DNA from: Welwitschia mirabilis
Lineage: Eukaryota > Gnetophyta > Gnetopsida > Welwitschiales
Direction of reading: 5' to 3'
Assembly: GCA_051453625.1 (NCBI GenBank)
Contig: JBOZIK010000001.1
Coordinates: forward strand, 155,668,736-155,732,735
DNA: 64,000 nt
The translations under genes and the position numbers were made by a program. This document shows positions 22,736 through 33,878 of the stretch, in pieces; positions within the stretch are counted from its first letter, which is position 1; each line of letters starts with the position of its first letter. The notes under the pieces are model-generated. The model saw only the letters and a list, made by a program, of their open reading frames with translations. It had not been told where the DNA came from and made no database searches.

Positions 22736-23254
22736 AGTACAAATAATGTAAAAAGACAGGCATGAACCTCATCACCTAACAAATATGGATAATCAGAAAT
22801 CAAATCATATTTAGGAATATTTTTTATCCCTCCCCACAAATACAGCTCAAAAGCTAAAGCATTACATTCTTAAGGACCCTACCTTATTTAAAAGATGTTC
22901 AAAACTATGGAGAAAGGTGCAAGCATTAAGATGAAAATTCTTTTTCCTAATTTGAAGGGAAAGTTAGAGATAGATATAGCCCCATTCTTTAAAAATTAAA
23001 AAGAATATTCTACTTAGTTTAAAAGAATACACATTGAGCTGACTAAAGTAGCTTTATTTAGATACTTAGAGGTCCTAGCAAAAGATGAAAATATTTAGAT
23101 AGAAGCTAAGTGACAAAGGAAAGTGTATCGCTTATTCCTAGAAGGTATTATAAATCTTTCTAGTGGCAATATCTACAAGAAATACCCTTTCACACCCATA
23201 GAGCTTAGGAAAAAAAATGGTAAACCAATATTTTGTCTAGTCAAGATATAGCTC

Positions 23255-23415
23255 TAACTTATGGAAATTTACTTCACTTTTTTAAAGGCCTTTGATTTAG
23301 GACATAGAGTCAATACTCCCCACTATTTTCTTTAAGTTCTTAGAAATAAAGTTAAAGTCAGATACTCAAATATAGTTATGACCATTTGGAGAGTGACTAA
23401 AGAGACCTCATGAGT
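23255..23415 (+). pseudogene. LINE-4 C-terminal domain shared with LINE-5 and LINE-6
   Basis: The frame reads YFTFLKAFDLGHRVNTPHYF, one stop, then VLRNKVKVRYSNIVMTIW and RVTKE. It matches LINE-6 at 47115-47275 and, more distantly, LINE-5 at 61795-61960. The pattern hydrophobic-FLK...(V/I)(N/D)xPxFF...GLIL loosely recalls the LPYF...LPYG part of plant transposon-associated domains such as Transposase_32; that link is a guess. Function unknown. Confidence 0.6.
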
Positions 23416-23773
23416 CCCCCTTCTAAGGAAGCAGAGGTGCAAGGAGAAAAGATCTTCTCCTAAAGAAAATTAGATGAAATATCCTAAAAATCTAAATCAA
23501 GATAAAAGATGTAATGCATACTCAGCTTTGCCTCTAAAGAAGTAGCCAAGAATGACTATGCCCTCGATAGTTAATGATAAGATAAGTCTATAATCAAAAT
23601 CAGAAAGAGATTTCCACAAAGAAAAGGAATAGGGAGAGGATGGCTCATGACGACCCTAGGAATAAGAAGAGGTTTTAGCGAGATTAGACTAAGACCCTAA
23701 AACAAAGGAGCTATATATGGAAGAATCTAGAAGCTTAGTTTGACTAGTAATAATTAAGGGATTATAGAAGTAT

Positions 23774-23992
23774 TTGCTTATTCTTCTAAGGACCAGTCAG
23801 AGGACTTCACTAAGCTCCATTAAAATTATCTATAGAAAGAATGCTTTAAAGCTTCATCTTGATAAAAATCCAAAATGGGTAAAAGCTTTCAAAGAAATCA
23901 ATCAATCCTTCGAAGTGTTAACTAATGAGCTAGGTAGAAAACTTATTCAAAAGCATCACAGGGATCTTTTCACAAAATTCAAGGCATATTAA
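23774..23992 (+). pseudogene. LINE-4 C-terminal J domain (DnaJ-like)
   Basis: An open frame of 72 codons ending in a natural stop. It reads SIKIIYRKNALKLHLDKNP then AFKEINQSFEVLTNELGRKL: a helix II rich in Lys and Arg, the loop with HLD (23855-23863) and KNP, and helix III with FKEINxxFEVL, as in DnaJ J domains (AYRKLALKxHPDKNP...FKEINEAYEVLSD). J domains stimulate Hsp70 ATPase through HPD; here Pro is Leu, so canonical activity would be expected to fail. It forms the end of ORF2, about 1.1 kb after zf-RVT, as in LINE-6. The Met at 23774 is only the first Met of the open piece, not a real start. Confidence 0.85.
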
Positions 23993-24184
23993 AAGCCTAC
24001 TTTTAGTTCTTAATTTTTTAGTTTTTTGTGATGTACTCCATTCAAGCCTACTCTTTTTATAGTCTAGAGTTGGTATTATCAATCTAATCATCTATCCAGG
24101 GGTGTTCCTATCCCATATGTAGTGTATTTTGTTCTACTAAAATCTATGTTTTTGTTTCAAAGAAAAACATAAACTTAAAAAAAA

Positions 24185-24985
24185 TCATCTTATTAATATA
24201 AATTAAAGTTGTGCAAGACCATTTGCATGTAGCGAGATGAACTCCTCATTACGTATTTAGATTAAAAAGTATGCTAAACATAGAAAAACTAAAATCTATA
24301 ATTGATATTAATGTTTGAAGTTACTCTTATAGAAAATGACCTAAAGAGGATGCATCAATGTAGTATCTACCATAACTTCACCCAATATAATAAGCAAATG
24401 TAATCATAACTTAGAGGATGTTCATTAATGAGTATTCATTAAGGTGTATTCATTAACACATATGCATTAACGTACTATGGTAATGCATCATAATATAATA
24501 TTACACCCATGAAAGTTATAATATTTAATATATAAATAATATCTAGCTATGTGATGACATATTCTTTAATACATGTACATGTTAAATATATGTAATAATT
24601 CATTTAACATGGTTTTCATCAAAAACCAGTTGAAGATGTGAAAGATAGAATTCCAAAGTCCACATAGACTTACAGGTATTTCATAAACTAAATAAAAATC
24701 TTATAATGAATGTGTTTTAAGTTTATTTAGCATGTTGCATTGCACTCTAGAGATTTAGACTAAATATAAAGAAAAAATTCATAGTTGTGTCTTTAATTTC
24801 TTAAAGTTTAATTCAATAGAAAAGAATCATACTTATCATTTAGGCCTTATTAAAGTAATTAGGTTTTTCTTCCTAGTAATATTTGTAACTATTATGAACT
24901 AAAACTAACACTTGAAAATTTCAACGTTTAGTATTTTCATAGATGAACAAGTTTTCCTTTTATTATATAACATCATAATAGCATT
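24185..24985. other. Intergenic stretch between LINE-4 and GYP-2
   Basis: No open frame or domain recognised. It holds the short tandem repeat at 24421-24476 and otherwise plain A+T-rich sequence. Confidence 0.6.
24421..24476. repeat. Tandem repeat, 14-bp unit, four copies
   Basis: Units at 24421, 24435, 24449 and 24463 follow TTCATTAANGNGTA with increasing divergence towards the right; the last begins TGCATTAA. Each carries the ATTAA core. Confidence 0.8.
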
Positions 24986-25504
24986 TGATTTAAATTTAAC
25001 ACAACAAAAACACCAATAACACTTCTGGGATTATGTATTTAGTGATGAATAGAAAAGAAAGAGATGGGTTCTCCTTTAAGAGAAAACATAATTGAGCCAA
25101 GATCTTACATAAGGAACATTATCCTCAAGTTTTCAACAAAGACATCCTCTTATTCTTCCAACTTTAAGATCTCTCACTTCTTCATTATTAACTCTTACTT
25201 GCCAAAGCATGCTCTTTATTTGAATACTCAATTTTAGTTATAAGGCTTTAAGAGGAATCTTAATCATGAAGGAATGCTATAATATTAGCCTCTTACATGT
25301 TTTACCATAAATAGCTTCTAACCATAGCATATTCCTTATACCTAAATTCCCTCTAGACATGTTAAATTAAATGAATACTCATTTCCACCATGGAAACTAT
25401 ACAATGTGGGTTTTATTTTCTATAGAAGCATACTAAAACATAGTAAAGAGACCCCTACCTAAAAAACATATAATTTATTTTTAGTTTTCAATTATGTTGT
25501 TGCA
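24986..25504 (-). repeat. GYP-2 3' LTR
   Basis: About 519 bp. It aligns with 29354-30002 over several blocks, including TTACATGTTTTACCAT, CATAGCATATTCCTTA and TTCCCTCTAGACATG-like segments. On the plus strand it begins TGATTTAAA and ends TTGTTGCA. The copy at 29354 is longer mainly through extra sequence near 29410-29560 and a small duplication near 29870-29910. Confidence 0.8.
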
Positions 25505-25559
25505 TCATCCTCCTCTTCTTAAAAGCAACCTATTACAAGAAAGGTATTCCTCCTTTCTT

Positions 25560-27000
25560 AAACTTTTGTAACCCATTCTTAGGTAGTTCTCCTCTGAAAT
25601 CGAAATTACATCCTCTAGACAATCTTTTGGTAGCTAGACTAGGTACCCCTTATACACTTTCCTTCGTGTCCTCTTCTCATGTATTTTAAGAATTATTAAT
25701 ATTTCATCCACTTATACTTTTATTTGTTCAAATTCTGCAACTTTGGGATCTAAGACTCATGCTCTAGACATTTTTTATGGTACTTTAATAAGTTAACAAC
25801 ATTGAATGTAGGTGAAATACCCTTGTTCTTTAAAATATCCAAGTAGTAATCATTTAGTGAAATACATTTTACAATTCTACTTTAATTAATTTAATATAAC
25901 TTTAGCTTGTTATGAGTTTCTACGGAAAAGATTTTCTTCTATAGGTATGTCATCCCTCTATCGCCCTCCTCAAACTTCACATATCTTCTACGCTTGTCTG
26001 CTACGTCTTAAGCCTTAAAGTTTTAATGCTTTTAAATCTTACTACACTTACTTCTGAAGCTCTGCACTTCTCTTTACACAGTTACCCGCCCTTGTACCAC
26101 TTCAAATGGTAAGTTTCTTGTACTCTTATTCATTATTATTATGATAAAAATTATATATGTGGTAAGTAATATTCCCACCTATTTAGCTTAACTTCATACA
26201 GGTATCTTACCATATCAACTACTCGACTTATAGCTTCTGAAATTTTGTTCATCTTGTTACTTTTCTACTTTATCATAAAGTTAAACTCCTCTATCTTTTC
26301 TATCACTTCACTTACTTTGCACTTAACTTGTTCTAACTATTCATGTACTACAATGCCTTGTGATCTATGTATGTAATGAACTTCTTATATAACAAGGAAT
26401 GTCTCCCCCTCTGTAAGGCTTACAAAATACTATAAGCTTCTTTTCACAGGTCTAGTACTTTTACTTAACATCATTAAGGTTAGTATAAGCTTCTTTTCAT
26501 AGGTCTAGTACCTTTACTTAACATCATTCAGGTTCTCAAGAAATAAGTTAATAAGTTTTTCTTCTTAAATGATCACTCCTCCAATTGCTTTACAACTTAA
26601 GTTAAACTCCACTTAAAAGGTCTTACTGAAATATGGAAATGCTAGTGTGAGTCCTATAATGATGCTTTTCTTGAATTTCTATACTGCCTCATCCACCTCT
26701 TTGATCCACTTTAAGAATTAATCCTTCTTGATGATAGCTAACATTAGTGCATGAATGTTATTGAAACCCTTAATGAACCAACTGTAAAAACTCACTAGCT
26801 TATGAAAATTATAAACATTAATTGCTAATTCTTATGTAGGCCAATCCAAAATAACCTTCACTTTGTTCAAATCCATCTTAATTCCATCTTTATATACATC
26901 CCAAGGAACACTAACTCTAACTGGCTAAAAGTATGCTTCTTTACATTTAACATCAGTTGCTCTTCCTTTAATCTTTAAAGAACTCTCCTTAAATGTTCTA
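25560..27000 (-). pseudogene. GYP-2 RT end, RNase H remnant and integrase tail
   Basis: From 26900 downwards the frame reads GIKMDLNKVKVILDWPT, then NFHKLVSFYSWFIKGF and AIIKKD, the segment after the catalytic core of gypsy reverse transcriptase (GIxVDPxKVxAIxxWP...SFxGLxxFYRRFI). An RNase H remnant ends in KMNKISEAISRVV near 26210-26250. Directly afterwards comes WEYYLPHI and PFEVVQG, which belong near the end of integrase, so the HHCC and DDE core is missing. The end reads KFEEGD, NKLKLY and GISPTFNVVNLLKYH (25780-25990). Stops are many. Confidence 0.8.
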
Positions 27001-28200
27001 TCTTCTTTCTAGACTATTCCTAAAACCTAGATCATTTTAAAGAGAAACAACTATAAACTTCTCAAGGAAAATTTTCAATACCTCAATCATTAACCTCATG
27101 AATGTACTTGAAACATTTGTCAATATGAATGCTATCATCAACCATTAATATAACTCAATGGAATTTTACAAGTTGTCTTTCATTCATCTTGTTTTTGGAT
27201 ATAAATTTGATGATATCCACTCTTTAAGTCTATTTTGCTAAAAATAGATGCATCCATTAAACAATATCAAATATAATCCATTCAAGGCATATGAAAATAA
27301 TACATTATACATATGAAAATAATACATTATAATATTAATGGCTCTTGAATCAACAGATATGTGAAACTTCTCATTGTCTTCCTTTGGAGTTAATGCAACC
27401 AGAATAGAATACAACAATAAATTTTCCTTAATCATCCCCTTGTTAGCAACTTTTGTACCTCTCTACTTATCTCCTCTATCATGTTGTTCCGTTTTGTATA
27501 GTGCTTTCTTTGGAAGTGAACCAATAATAACTAAATGTATCTAATGGGTTATTGATACTAACAAGTGGTAAATTAGAAGGAAAATCGTTAATAAAAATGT
27601 CTATAAATGATTTCAACACATCTTTTACCTCCATCGGGAACTCATTCAACTATTGCTCTGAAGACACCCTTAACACCACTATTATCTCATAGAATTTTTC
27701 TTTCATTTCATCTATCGCCTTCTTTCTTATCAAGAAGAATACATCTTTCTTATGTTCTAGAATCTTATTTGGATCTAGTAATGATTCAATCTCTTTAGAT
27801 TTTTATTAGTTCTAATATAAGTATTATTTCTTTATTACACATGTACTTTAGATTATTTTATCACAGTTTACTTAATAAATGATAATCATTTATAATAATA
27901 ACATCATAATGAACTTGGTTATGAAAGTTATCAATTTTAAAGTTAACTAGACATTATTCTATAATTATAACACGATGCTTCTTTTATAACAAATATAGTT
28001 GATATGATGTCAGATACGAAATGGTTTCTAAGTTTAACTTTTTCACCATCTCACCAGAAACAAATTTTTTAATTCCTTCATTATTAATGATAATCTTACA
28101 TTCTTGTTCTTTTACTTAAATCTAGTTCTAAAGAGCTACCTATGTTTTGCTACCTCCCTAATAGTTTCTACATCTTACATAATATTTCTTTAAATAATCA
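27000..28200 (-). pseudogene. GYP-2 reverse transcriptase N-terminal part and linker
   Basis: The piece 27238-27435 reads VALTPKEDNEKFHISVDSRA then IN (VDSRAIN at 27334-27354), matching the PKKDGxWRMCVDSRAIN motif of gypsy reverse transcriptase. Upstream near 27560-27660 lies VKDVLKSFIDIFINDFPSNLP, the usual protease-to-RT linker (LxxFxDVFPxxLPxGLPP). The catalytic DD box could not be found; the sequence after VDSRAIN carries a small duplication (27290-27330) and decays. Confidence 0.75.
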
Positions 28201-29320
28201 TGTTTTCTCCTCTTTTTATTAGCAATCTTCTATAGTTTTATTTTTTTGGATGTTCTACTTATTTCACCACGTTGAAAGATAACATTTACCTATGTATCCT
28301 CCTTGTTTAATGAAGACTTGTAAGACTTGTATTCTGATTTACAACATTTATAATATACTCTAAAGAAATTACCTCCTTTAGATGTTCCTCTATCAGTACC
28401 TTCTTTGCCTTTGGTGTCTTCTTTGCCTTTGTTCCAACATGATTAATTTATTTTTACTCTTTGCTGATGACCCTTGCTTTGTGATTTTTTTTTTCTTTTG
28501 AATCTTCATCTATTAGAGATTTTCTTTTACTAAAACTTCTCTTATGCTTATAAGGTCAGCTGGTTTGCCTTCTTTTATGTTCTGAAAGTAACAATAACAA
28601 TCTCATCTGTAACGATAAATATTAAACTCTTAATGTATTTGGTCACCTACTATATGCCAAAATAAAAATGTCCTATTTGGATGGCAAGTGTATAAAACTA
28701 CTTTTTGTAATTTATCATAGATTTTTCTTCTTATTAAATTTTCTATGTCTTTCTTATTAACTTCATCTTATGTGAAAGCCAATGAACTTATCTTGGAAAC
28801 TCTGTTTCATGCAATTATATTCTGAGAGGTTGAAAGACCTCAATCTCAACAACTCTGTTAAACATCCTTCCATAAACTTCTTACAATTCATCATATATGA
28901 GTTGCAAAAATCTTCACCATCTTTTCTTTAACAATCTCCTCCATATGAAAGTATTACTTCATTCATTGGATCTAATCTTAAACTTTTTTGCTTTGAAGCT
29001 TTCTTCAAGTGGAATCACACTTGTTGATTCCTTCTATTACACCTTTAACATGACTTCCATAAAGAGATTCTACTCTTCTTCCACATTTCTATTTTCATAC
29101 ATATCATGCTCCTTTAGTGGCTTCTCCACAATGGAGTGTTCTTTTTCCTACTTCTCCTCTAAATTGTGTGTATAATCCACACCCAACCTCATTAACAATG
29201 CCTCTAATATTTTCTAGATATCTTCTACCACCAATTTTTACCTCATAAGGTGTTTTTAAAGGTTAGAAACTATTAGCTTATTTGGCAGCATCCTTTTTAA
29301 ACCAAAGATAATAACCAAAT
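28200..29320 (-). pseudogene. GYP-2 presumed gag region
   Basis: This 1.1 kb lies between the primer site and the protease linker, where gag belongs. Only broken, Lys-rich minus-strand frames are left. No zinc knuckle with correct spacing was identified, so the call rests on position. Confidence 0.4.
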
Positions 29321-29339
29321 CCACACAAATCCAAAACTC

Positions 29340-29351
29340 ACTCTTATACTA
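29340..29351 (-). promoter_or_regulatory. GYP-2 primer-binding site
   Basis: The minus strand reads TAGTATAAGAGT, 9 of 12 bases identical to the initiator tRNA-Met site TGGTATCAGAGC. It lies just inside the 5' LTR, whose inner end is placed at 29354. Confidence 0.65.
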
Positions 29352-29353
29352 GA

Positions 29354-30002
29354 TGATGTAGAGCTAATGTAATGAAAACTAAGAATACTTTTGGAATTGT
29401 GTATTAAAGAATCGAAAAAAGAAGAAACACACAAAAACAAAGTATAAAACAACATCTAGCACATCTTCATGAGTTCTTATCAACCATGACCTCCAAAAGC
29501 CTCATCCTGGCTTTTACCAATTTGATTATTTTAATGCTTTATGACCTTTTAAAAAAATATGAGTAAAAACCTTCCATAAGAAACTTTCTCATCAAGTTTC
29601 TAATAAATATCCCCTTTTAAGCTCCCAACTTCAAGATCTCTTACTTCCATATTCTCAACTCCTGCTTCCAAAGCATACTCTTTACCTTAATACCCTCTCT
29701 TACTTATAAGACTTCAAGAGGAATCATAATTATGAATAAGTTCTCTAATATTAACCTCTTACATGTTTTACCATGAATAGCTTCTAAACATAGCATATTC
29801 CTTACACCTTAATTCCCTTTAAATACAACATATTTGTTATACCTATATTTCCTCTAGACATGCTAAATTAAATAGATACTCATTTTTAACATGCTAAATA
29901 GATACTCATTTATTTTTCATTCAAGCACACTAAAATCTTAGCAAAGAAACATCTAACTAAAAAACATTTTTTTTGTTTTTATTTTTTAAGGATGCTCTTA
30001 CA
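29354..30002 (-). repeat. GYP-2 5' LTR
   Basis: About 649 bp, the partner of 24986-25504. On the plus strand it begins TGATGTAGAGC and ends CTCTTACA, aligning with the ends of the other LTR. An imperfect duplication (ATAGATACTCATTT, twice near 29871-29910) and extra sequence explain the length difference. Confidence 0.75.
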
Positions 30003-31086
30003 TGCCATGTTCTTACATTTATGAAGATAGATTTCAATGTGTAAAAATTTCATACCATGCATTTCTTATAGTGAATCAAATATTGATTAAATAATTATTT
30101 TCCACGGTGACCTTACATGTTAGTAATACATAAACTTATTTGAAGCTGGGGAAAAATAGGAAATTTGATTATTAATGTGGGAAGCTAGGAATAATACTAC
30201 CTGATCCTTCTTATAAAGGAATCAATACCTTTAAATTAATTTAGAATATGGTAAAAAAAATCCCTCATAATGATCACATGAATTTCTTAATTCTTTTTTC
30301 CTTCCTTTCCTAACTTTAATTATTACTTTTGTTTTAATGTTAATTTATCTTCTATGTTTCTTGATCACTTCTCATAAATTGATTTACACCATTTTTAATA
30401 GCTTTTTAATGGAGACTCGTATCATTCTTCGCATAAATTCCTTATCCCATATGTAATGTTTTTCTCATGATTTTCATTAGGAATTTAATATTTTCTCTCA
30501 ACTTTTATGTTTTTAGCTTACGAAAGCATCACTTTTGCTCTATCATATGGTTATAGAAGGTTTAAAATGTTTATACCCATTAAATAAACTTTATTTAATT
30601 TATAAAACAACAAATATCTTTTTGAATAATGTAGTTAAAGTAGTGACACTCATAATTGTTGAGATGCATGTGCTAAAGAAACATATGACATGTCTTTAAG
30701 TTATTTTATTCATAATAAAGAAAATTGATTTCCACGAAAAAAATTAAAATATTCATCAAACATTCAAAAAACAATTAAAAAAATCAAATAAAGCCTCCTT
30801 TTCCTTTACAATGAAAAAGTGGGGTCTAAAATGGTATATTGTCACTCTCTTTAATTAGATATTTTATTAATACATTAATTAATAATAATATTAATATGAC
30901 ATATGTCATCATTGTGTGTGTTTTTTTACCAGTTACTTTGGTTTCTTCCATTTACTTTAGATTGATTGTTTTCTTCCTCAACTAATTTGAATCATGATAT
31001 AAAATGGAGTTTTGTTTTTGAAATCTCAAAACAAAATAATAGGTTGTCATTTCATTTACTCCCTTAGTTGGTAACCAGTGCCAAGC

Positions 31087-31111
31087 CATGCATTGATGCA
31101 TGTACATGCAT
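31087..31111. promoter_or_regulatory. Cluster of RY-type CATGCAT motifs in a palindrome
   Basis: CATGCAT occurs at 31087-31093 and 31105-31111, with ATGCATG at 31096-31102. TGCATGTACATGCA (31097-31110) is a perfect 14-bp palindrome. RY elements (CATGCA) bind B3-domain factors in seed gene promoters. No gene is visible nearby, so a regulatory role is only possible. Confidence 0.35.
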
Positions 31112-31199
31112 TTCATCATAAGTGATGATGGTAAGACTTATGCCTTATTATAATTAAGTCATGAATTAAAATTAAGTGACGTGAATTCAGGAATTATTA

Positions 31200-31310
31200 A
31201 CACATGGTCAATGATTGATTAAGGGTTTCTATATGCAAAGGTGAATTGAGTAATGATTAATGTGTGATTAGTGATTAGTTAATGGTTACCATATGTAAAG
31301 GTAAGGGAAT
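31200..31310. repeat. Imperfect tandem duplication
   Basis: Two adjacent units of roughly 55 bp share the blocks TGATTGATTAA/TGATTAGTTAA and ATATGCAAAGGTGAA/ATATGTAAAGGTAAG. They appear as a diverged head-to-tail pair. Confidence 0.6.
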
Positions 31311-32192
31311 GGAGTTTTGACTTGCCTCGGATTTGGATCTGTTAAGAACAATGAATTAAAAAAATAAAGAAAAAGGAAAAGAAAGTTTTTAGAATAATTT
31401 AAATATATTGAATATTTCTTTCATGTTTTCTATGAATCCAAGAGGTCTTACTTGCTTGTTAACTCACAAAAATACTAATAATGATAAGGATGACACATGT
31501 CTATTCTTTTAATAAAACCTAACTACAACTTGAGCTCTATTATAAAACATTTTTTCTCCTTTTTATTCCTCAATTGTAATCTTATTATTTCACAATTTTA
31601 TATTATGTGTTTCATTTCGCTTTTCTAAAGGTTTTCCCTTCTCTTTCCTTCATGCTAGTATTTTCATTTGTAACAAGAAATTTTATTATACTTATGTAAA
31701 TCTAGATCAAAATATGATGGCCATTTATAAATAATAATGATAATATAGTGATGATCAAAAACTTTAATATCTAAAGACATAGTTATATTAATGGATTTGA
31801 AAGCTTTATTAGATGAAATAATATTTAAAAATATTAATTATGAAAAACACTATTGCTTTACTATTCAAAAAATAATATTTAGTTTAGTCATAAAACTTTT
31901 TATTTAGGAAAAGTAATAATGGATCTATAAGAAAATATAATGAGAGGTAATATAATTTGGTAAAGATTCAAACAAATCATAAGGTAAAACATAATTAAAA
32001 GCATTTCTATCATTTGTGCTTCTAAAACTGTTATAACTTTATCTTTTCTCTATCACATCTATTCTAATCTTGTAACTAATTTTTAATTCTTATTTTAGAT
32101 TTACAAAAAGGATTTATATCAAGTAACTATATTACATAAGATATTCTAGTTTAATAATAAATAGAAACACCTAATTTAATGTTTAAATTACA

Positions 32193-32479
32193 TTTTAGAC
32201 ATTTATTAGACCACTTAAGAAATAATGAATTTGTTACCTTGCTGGAAGGTAATAAATAGTTGTCAAACCAAAATGGTGGTAGTTGTAGCAGTGTCCCTGA
32301 TCTAGCCTACAAAAGCCTATGGTTGCCATCAAGCCTTGGCATAATTATAACAAGGCATATGTTAGAAGATCATCTTCAAAATTTATTTGAAGAGTTCATT
32401 CAGCATCAAGCATACTTAAGCAACCATGGATGGAGGTACGATTCTGCTTTGTTTATGCTCATTCATTAAAGATCTAATA
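32193..32479 (+). repeat. COP-1 5' LTR
   Basis: 287 bp, aligned end to end with 39121-39407. Shared blocks include CCACTTAAGAAATAATGAAT, CTAGCCTACAAAAGCCT and GCAACCATGG. The expected TG start reads TT and the CA end reads TA; the other LTR keeps TG at its start. Confidence 0.9.
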
Positions 32480-32481
32480 TG

Positions 32482-32493
32482 TGGTATCAAAGC
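32482..32493 (+). promoter_or_regulatory. COP-1 primer-binding site (initiator tRNA-Met)
   Basis: TGGTATCAAAGC, 11 of 12 bases identical to TGGTATCAGAGC, two bases after the 5' LTR. Confidence 0.9.
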
Positions 32494-32779
32494 TTTTCTT
32501 CTACCCTATTGTTTAGTTATGGTTATATGAATAAATGTTTATGTTTTGTAATTCAATTAACAAAGAAGAAATTTGTATGCATTCTGTTGTCCAGTTATAC
32601 TTATTGTTTAGTTTAATAATATTTTCATAAATTCGTGTTGTTTAGAGTGAGAATTTTCCCTTGGTGGACTTAAGGTATTTGAACTTCAAACTTTGATGTT
32701 AAGAAATTCCTATTTTAATTTATCTTAAATGAAGATGAAAGGATTATAGAAGAAGAAAGAATTGCAGAAGAAGAGAACA

Positions 32780-33878
32780 CCTTTAGCTTGTTTTTCATCT
32801 AGGTTTACTCCACTTAATGTCCTTTTGCTTGTTATTTCACCTATCTTTATCGTACTAAATGTTCTTTTACTTGTTCTTTCACCTATATTTGTTTCACTTA
32901 ATGTTTCATTAAAGTCCCTTGACAGAAATCTCTTAGTGTCTAGAAAACATTTGTTTTCATTATTAGGATTTTTGTCCTTACCTATTAGTGTGCTTTCATC
33001 CATCTAAACAAGTATAAGGTAATCGAGGACAACATAAGTTGATATAGTATTTCATCTTTTTATATTACTTTAAAGATTTATTCAAAGTATCTGATTTGGA
33101 AGAATTATTGCTACCACAAAATAATTTTCTATGTGTTTGGCTATATAAGATTTTGCATTATTATTTGACTTTTGACCTAATTTCTCTAGTTTAGATGCAT
33201 TAATTCCTTGATATTTTATTTTCATAGTGTTTTTGTAATGAACTTTGAAGAATTCATTAAGATTTTTTACTTAAATTATCAAGAATCTATCATTTTAGTT
33301 GTTATCACACATAGTCATCTTATTTATCTTTTGATTTGCTTATGGATTACAAATGGAACTTTATCTGACCTTTTACTTGTTCTTTCGCCTATGTTTATTC
33401 CACTTAATGTTTCATTAAAGGCCCTTAAAAGATATATATTAGTATCTAGAAGACGTTTGTTTTCATGATTAGGGTTTTTATTCTTATCTATTATTATGCT
33501 TTTATCCATTTAAACAGATATAGGATAACCAAGGACTACATAAGTTGATATAGTATGTCATCTTCTTGTATTAATTTAAATCTTTATTCAACGGTATCTA
33601 ATTTGGAAGAATTATTGCTACCTCAAAATAATTTTCTATGTGTCTAGACTATATAATATTTTGCATTATTATTTGACTTTTGATCTAATTTCTTTAGTTT
33701 AGATGCATTAATTCCTTAATATTTTATTTTCATAGTGTTTTTGTAATGAACTTTAAAGAATTCACTAAGATTTTTTACTTAATTTATCAAGAATCCATCA
33801 TTTTAGTTGTTATCAAACATTGTCATCTTATATGTCTTTTGATTTGCTTGTGGAATACAAATGCGACTTTATCTAACC
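32780..33878. repeat. Tandem repeats in COP-1 leader (506-bp pair, 42-bp units)
   Basis: A 506-bp unit (about 32865-33370) is repeated head-to-tail at 33371-33878; the offset is the same at both ends. At the left, shorter 42-bp units are repeated about three times (about 32785-32906, with cores like CTTGTTCTTTCACCTAT), which are 14 codons each. Both strands stay open through part of this: minus-strand frames 32725-33003 and 33324-33509 share most residues over 47 positions, for instance FNETLS and NIGERTSKR. Whether either strand is translated is unknown. Confidence 0.8.

Larger units (their letters stand above)
18950..24184 (+). mobile_element. LINE-4: alpha-family non-LTR retrotransposon with J domain
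   Basis: A nearly full-length plus-strand alpha element. ORF1 remnants with zinc knuckles lie at about 19290-19460 and the ORF1 end at 19640-19760. The endonuclease starts at about 19790 and crosses the 171-N gap. Reverse transcriptase is at 21040-22260, zf-RVT at 22570-22735, the shared C-terminal domain at 23255-23415 and the J domain at 23774-23992. The 3' untranslated part ends in an A-rich tail at about 24174-24184. The 5' limit is uncertain. No target duplication was recognised. Confidence 0.85.
24986..30002 (-). mobile_element. GYP-2: Ty3/gypsy element with both LTRs, integrase core deleted
   Basis: Two diverged LTRs (24986-25504 and 29354-30002) in the same orientation flank a minus-strand interior with a primer site at 29340-29351, a possible gag region, a protease-to-RT linker, reverse transcriptase, an RNase H remnant and the C-terminal end of integrase. 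A purine-rich tract AAGAAGAGGAGGATGA (minus strand, 25505-25520) precedes the 3' LTR. The integrase tail with GISPTFNVVNLLKYH is of the kind seen in chromovirus-like plant Ty3/gypsy elements. No matching 5-bp target duplication was found. LTR divergence looks high by eye, so the insertion is old. Confidence 0.85.
30003..32187. other. Intergenic stretch between GYP-2 and COP-1
   Basis: No open frame or transposon domain recognised over 2.2 kb. It includes a cluster of CATGCAT (RY-type) motifs at 31087-31111 and an imperfect tandem duplication at about 31200-31310. This is the largest stretch without recognised element remains, so it may preserve older unique DNA. Confidence 0.55.

Noticed and set aside
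23774-23992. The J-domain frame as a separate host DnaJ gene or processed pseudogene
   Set aside because: A homologous J segment stands at the same place after zf-RVT in LINE-6 on the other strand, with similar sequence in between, so it belongs to the LINE.
24981-30007. Target-site duplication of GYP-2 (GCATT on the left, TGCCA on the right)
   Set aside because: The five bases beside the two LTRs do not match well enough. Either the LTR ends are off by a few bases or the sites have mutated.
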